Shown here: one piece after another, positions 62,119-64,000 of the stretch | Layout: every line of letters starts with the position of its first letter | Position numbering within the stretch: the stretch's first letter is position 1 | Source of the DNA: a candidate division LCP-89 bacterium B3_LCP | Lineage (GTDB): Bacteria > Electryoneota > B3-LCP | NCBI GenBank assembly: GCA_005223185.1 | Contig: NJBN01000009.1 | Coordinates: 62,001-126,000, forward strand | Length of the DNA stretch: 64,000 nt | Reading direction: 5' to 3' | Notes under the pieces: model-generated | What the model saw: only the letters and a program-made list of their open reading frames with translations | The model's database searches: none | Told to the model about the DNA's origin: nothing | Translations under genes and position numbers: made by a program

Positions 62119-64000
62119 ACAACCGCATTCCCATCCTGAAGCCGTCTAAGAGCGCCGAGTTAGCTCTTCGGGTCATCTTGGCATCGCCGATGGTGTTGGC
62201 GTCCTTTACTTTTAAAGGCGTATAGCTTGCCATGCTGGACAGAACCACCGTGTCAACAGGGATGCGGACTTCCTTACCGTCAGGCGCCTTAGCGATGACT
62301 TCAGATGGTTTTATTTCCAGCAAAGTGTGAACTGGATACTGTACAACGCCGCTCTTTTTCAATTTCTTGATATATCTCCAGATGTAGCTTGGATTAACGT
62401 CGCGGCCTAACTTTTTCACGCCGGATAAAGTACTGACCTGTTTATCAGGGAAATGGTGAATAATGTACAGCGTGGTGGATATGGTAACACCTAAGTCGCC
62501 TAATACCAGTACTTTATCGCCTATGTCCACCCCACCCGTGAGCACGTCCAGGCAGCTTACCACATGAGGTAAATCAGCGCCGGGCACATCGGGACGTTCA
62601 GGCTCTGCTCCAGTAGCAATTATAGTGACATCTGGATTCTGTTCCTTGATAAACTCGTCGGTTACTTCGTGGTTTTTATGGATTTTGCCACCGTATCTCT
62701 CGGTCATAAACGCGAAATGGTCGATCAGCCGCATGAATTCTTCATCACCCCCGGGACCGTGGGAAGCGGCTTCCAGTTGTCCTCCTAACTTGTCTGCCTT
62801 TTCATATACGGACACCTCATGACCTTTCTCTGCCGCCACGGCTGCTGCCTGCAAACCGGCAACACCCGCGCCCACTATCAGAATCTTCTTCGGCTTCTCG
62901 GTTTTGGCGAAACCGTAAAAGCCGTATTCGGGCTCAGTTTCATGACCTAATGAAGGTCTAACCATGCAGTTCAGTTCTGCATCCCTGAAAAGCCTTGCCA
63001 GACATATATTGCACGCCATGCAGGGCAGGATCTCGTCCTGGCGATCTTCCATTATCTTAACTGGTAGCATGGGATCGGCGATCATGGCGCGGCAGCTTTC
63101 CCAGAAGTCTAATTTGCCATCTGCTATGGCTTGATCGGGAATTTCAGGTGTGAACAGGCGGTAAGCCATGGAAATCGGCACTTTCAGATTGTTCTTCATC
63201 TTCTCAGCAATGTACAACCAAGAACCCATGGCCCGGTCTCGGCTGATAACCGTTTCCGCTGATTCCTGCCAGCCGACCGTAACGGACAGACAGTCAATTC
63301 CCGCTGTTTCGGCAATCTTTATAATTTCCAGGCACTCTTCGGGTGTATTTCCACCTCGGTCATCTAAGAGTTCTTCTCCGCAAAGCCTGATTATGATGGG
63401 AAAATCCGGACCAACTGACTTGCGAATACCCTCCACTATTTCACGCATAAAGCGTGCGCGTCCGGCAACGGATCCACCGTATTCATCGGTTCTCTTATTA
63501 GTATATTTGGAATTGAAATTGGAAACCAGATAACCTACTATTCCAGAAATCTCTACTGCATCGAAATCAGCTTCCACCGTACGGATAGCGCCATCCACAT
63601 GCTCCTGAACGGCTCGCTGTATGTCTTCCACCGTCATCTCGCGCGGTTCCCGGAACCTGGGGATTTTCTGCGGCACTACCGATGGTCCCACAGTATAGTC
63701 TAGTTCCACACCTCCCACTCTGCCACAGTGCATAAGCTGCAAAACGGCTTTGGAATCGTATCTATGAATGGCATCAGCTATCTTCTTCAAGCCTGGGATG
63801 AACTTATCATCCCAGATGCCCATCATACCGACATAACCTTTGCCTTCAGCGCTGTGATCGGTGTAGGCGCCCTGCGTGGTAACCATACCTGCGCCGCCTC
63901 GCGCCTGCGCCTCCATATAAGCTATTTCCTTTTCGGATACGAATCCATCGCCGTAGTTGAAATTGGTCTCGGTAGATGCATACTTTATCCGGTTCTTGGT
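62117..64000 (-). CDS. Old-Yellow-Enzyme/enoate-reductase-type flavoprotein (5' truncated)
   Basis: The frame is open to the right edge, so the start lies outside; 627 residues are visible. The TIM-barrel FMN domain starts within TKNRIKYASTETNFNYGDG and shows AVLQLMHCGR, DAVEISGIVGYLVSNFNSKYTNKR and the usual DEYGG. The 4Fe-4S cysteines are CMACNICLARLF...NCMVRP. Then an FAD/NAD(P) domain (KILIVGAGVAGLQAAAVAAEKGH). The layout is that of 2,4-dienoyl-CoA reductase, enoate reductase and trimethylamine dehydrogenase. It reduces C=C bonds of an unknown substrate. HG in the usual CHAGR is CG here (MHCGR), consistent with an enoate-type variant. The ferredoxin lies 87 bp downstream. Confidence 0.9.
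   Translation of the reverse strand, partial: TKNRIKYASTETNFNYGDGFVSEKEIAYMEAQARGGAGMVTTQGAYTDHSAEGKGYVGMMGIWDDKFIPGLKKIADAIHRYDSKAVLQLMHCGRVGGVELDYTVGPSVVPQKIPRFREPREMTVEDIQRAVQEHVDGAIRTVEADFDAVEISGIVGYLVSNFNSKYTNKRTDEYGGSVAGRARFMREIVEGIRKSVGPDFPIIIRLCGEELLDDRGGNTPEECLEIIKIAETAGIDCLSVTVGWQESAETVISRDRAMGSWLYIAEKMKNNLKVPISMAYRLFTPEIPDQAIADGKLDFWESCRAMIADPMLPVKIMEDRQDEILPCMACNICLARLFRDAELNCMVRPSLGHETEPEYGFYGFAKTEKPKKILIVGAGVAGLQAAAVAAEKGHEVSVYEKADKLGGQLEAASHGPGGDEEFMRLIDHFAFMTERYGGKIHKNHEVTDEFIKEQNPDVTIIATGAEPERPDVPGADLPHVVSCLDVLTGGVDIGDKVLVLGDLGVTISTTLYIIHHFPDKQVSTLSGVKKLGRDVNPSYIWRYIKKLKKSGVVQYPVHTLLEIKPSEVIAKAPDGKEVRIPVDTVVLSSMASYTPLKVKDANTIGDAKMTRRANSALLDGFRMGMRL

Noticed and set aside
1-64000. 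CRISPR arrays, rRNA genes, insertion sequences, replication origin
   Set aside because: No regularly spaced repeats, rRNA cores, transposase genes with inverted ends, or DnaA-box clusters were found by reading.

Overview
The window reads as chromosomal DNA of an uncultured Gram-negative bacterium of the FCB superphylum (Fibrobacteres-Chlorobi-Bacteroidetes and related candidate phyla). Two large secreted peptidases (28253-31429 and 45502-48153, minus strand) end in type IX secretion (T9SS) type-A sorting domains, a third such domain survives as a pseudogene (15959-16259), and a PorX-type response regulator with a PglZ domain (42825-44384) is present. Mpl, MltG, SecD/SecF and an outer-membrane-barrel-like peptidase fit a diderm wall. 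A selenocysteine tRNA (40551-40644) implies use of Sec. No precise taxon can be given from sequence reading alone.

Left end, 1-10.4 kb: an accessory effector island. After a truncated gene with a long Pro-Thr repeat come four tandem genes that share a nearly identical leader of about 215-245 residues. The leader has an ILRP tag, Gln-Arg-Gln/poly-Glu repeats and an eCIS-core/DUF4157 domain with an HELTH motif. Each gene carries a different C-terminal module: unknown; L,D-transpeptidase-like plus pyroglutamyl-peptidase-like; DUF2778/L,D-peptidase-like plus SH3; permuted NlpC/P60-like. A fifth, frameshifted gene keeps only the ILRP tag in front of an HEEKH motif. A trypsin-fold protease follows. 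This looks like cargo of an extracellular contractile injection system (eCIS); no sheath, tube or baseplate genes lie in the window.

10.4-16.4 kb: a regulatory cassette between the 3' half of a tRNA-Gly-like gene and an intact tRNA-Lys(CTT). It encodes a small beta-rich protein, a 7-helix membrane protein, a histidine kinase, an NtrC-type sigma-54 activator, a receiver-like protein without catalytic residues, and two small proteins. Two promoters in it have the same layout: two 16-bp sites spaced 22 bp, then about 105-120 bp downstream a GG-N10-G(C/T) sigma-54-like element. I infer that the local NtrC protein controls both.

16.5-64 kb: mostly housekeeping. An AddAB-like helicase-nuclease pair and a degenerate GGDEF protein (minus) precede secD-secF-purA-tRNA-Lys(TTT). 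Next are a secreted papain-like protease, tRNA-Leu, a nuclease-XPD helicase fusion with a PfkB kinase and an M1 peptidase-barrel protein, mpl, a zinc-ribbon protein and selC. Then a minus-strand operon (Rossmann/DUF2520 protein, porX, tsaE, tsaB, cdaA), a secreted subtilase, and a plus-strand run mltG-pcrA-nadC-histidine kinase-receiver. The right part holds a GH57 branching enzyme, galT, a thiamine-binding-type protein and a flavoprotein disulfide reductase. At the edge are a zinc-ribbon membrane protein, a putative ATC-hydrolase-family protein, a ferredoxin and a truncated Old-Yellow-Enzyme/enoate-reductase gene.

Four sigma-70-like promoters (TTGAC[A/T]-17-TATATT or TAAATT) precede secD, tRNA-Leu, mpl and mltG. 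Short dispersed repeats and hairpins lie at gene ends in the right part.
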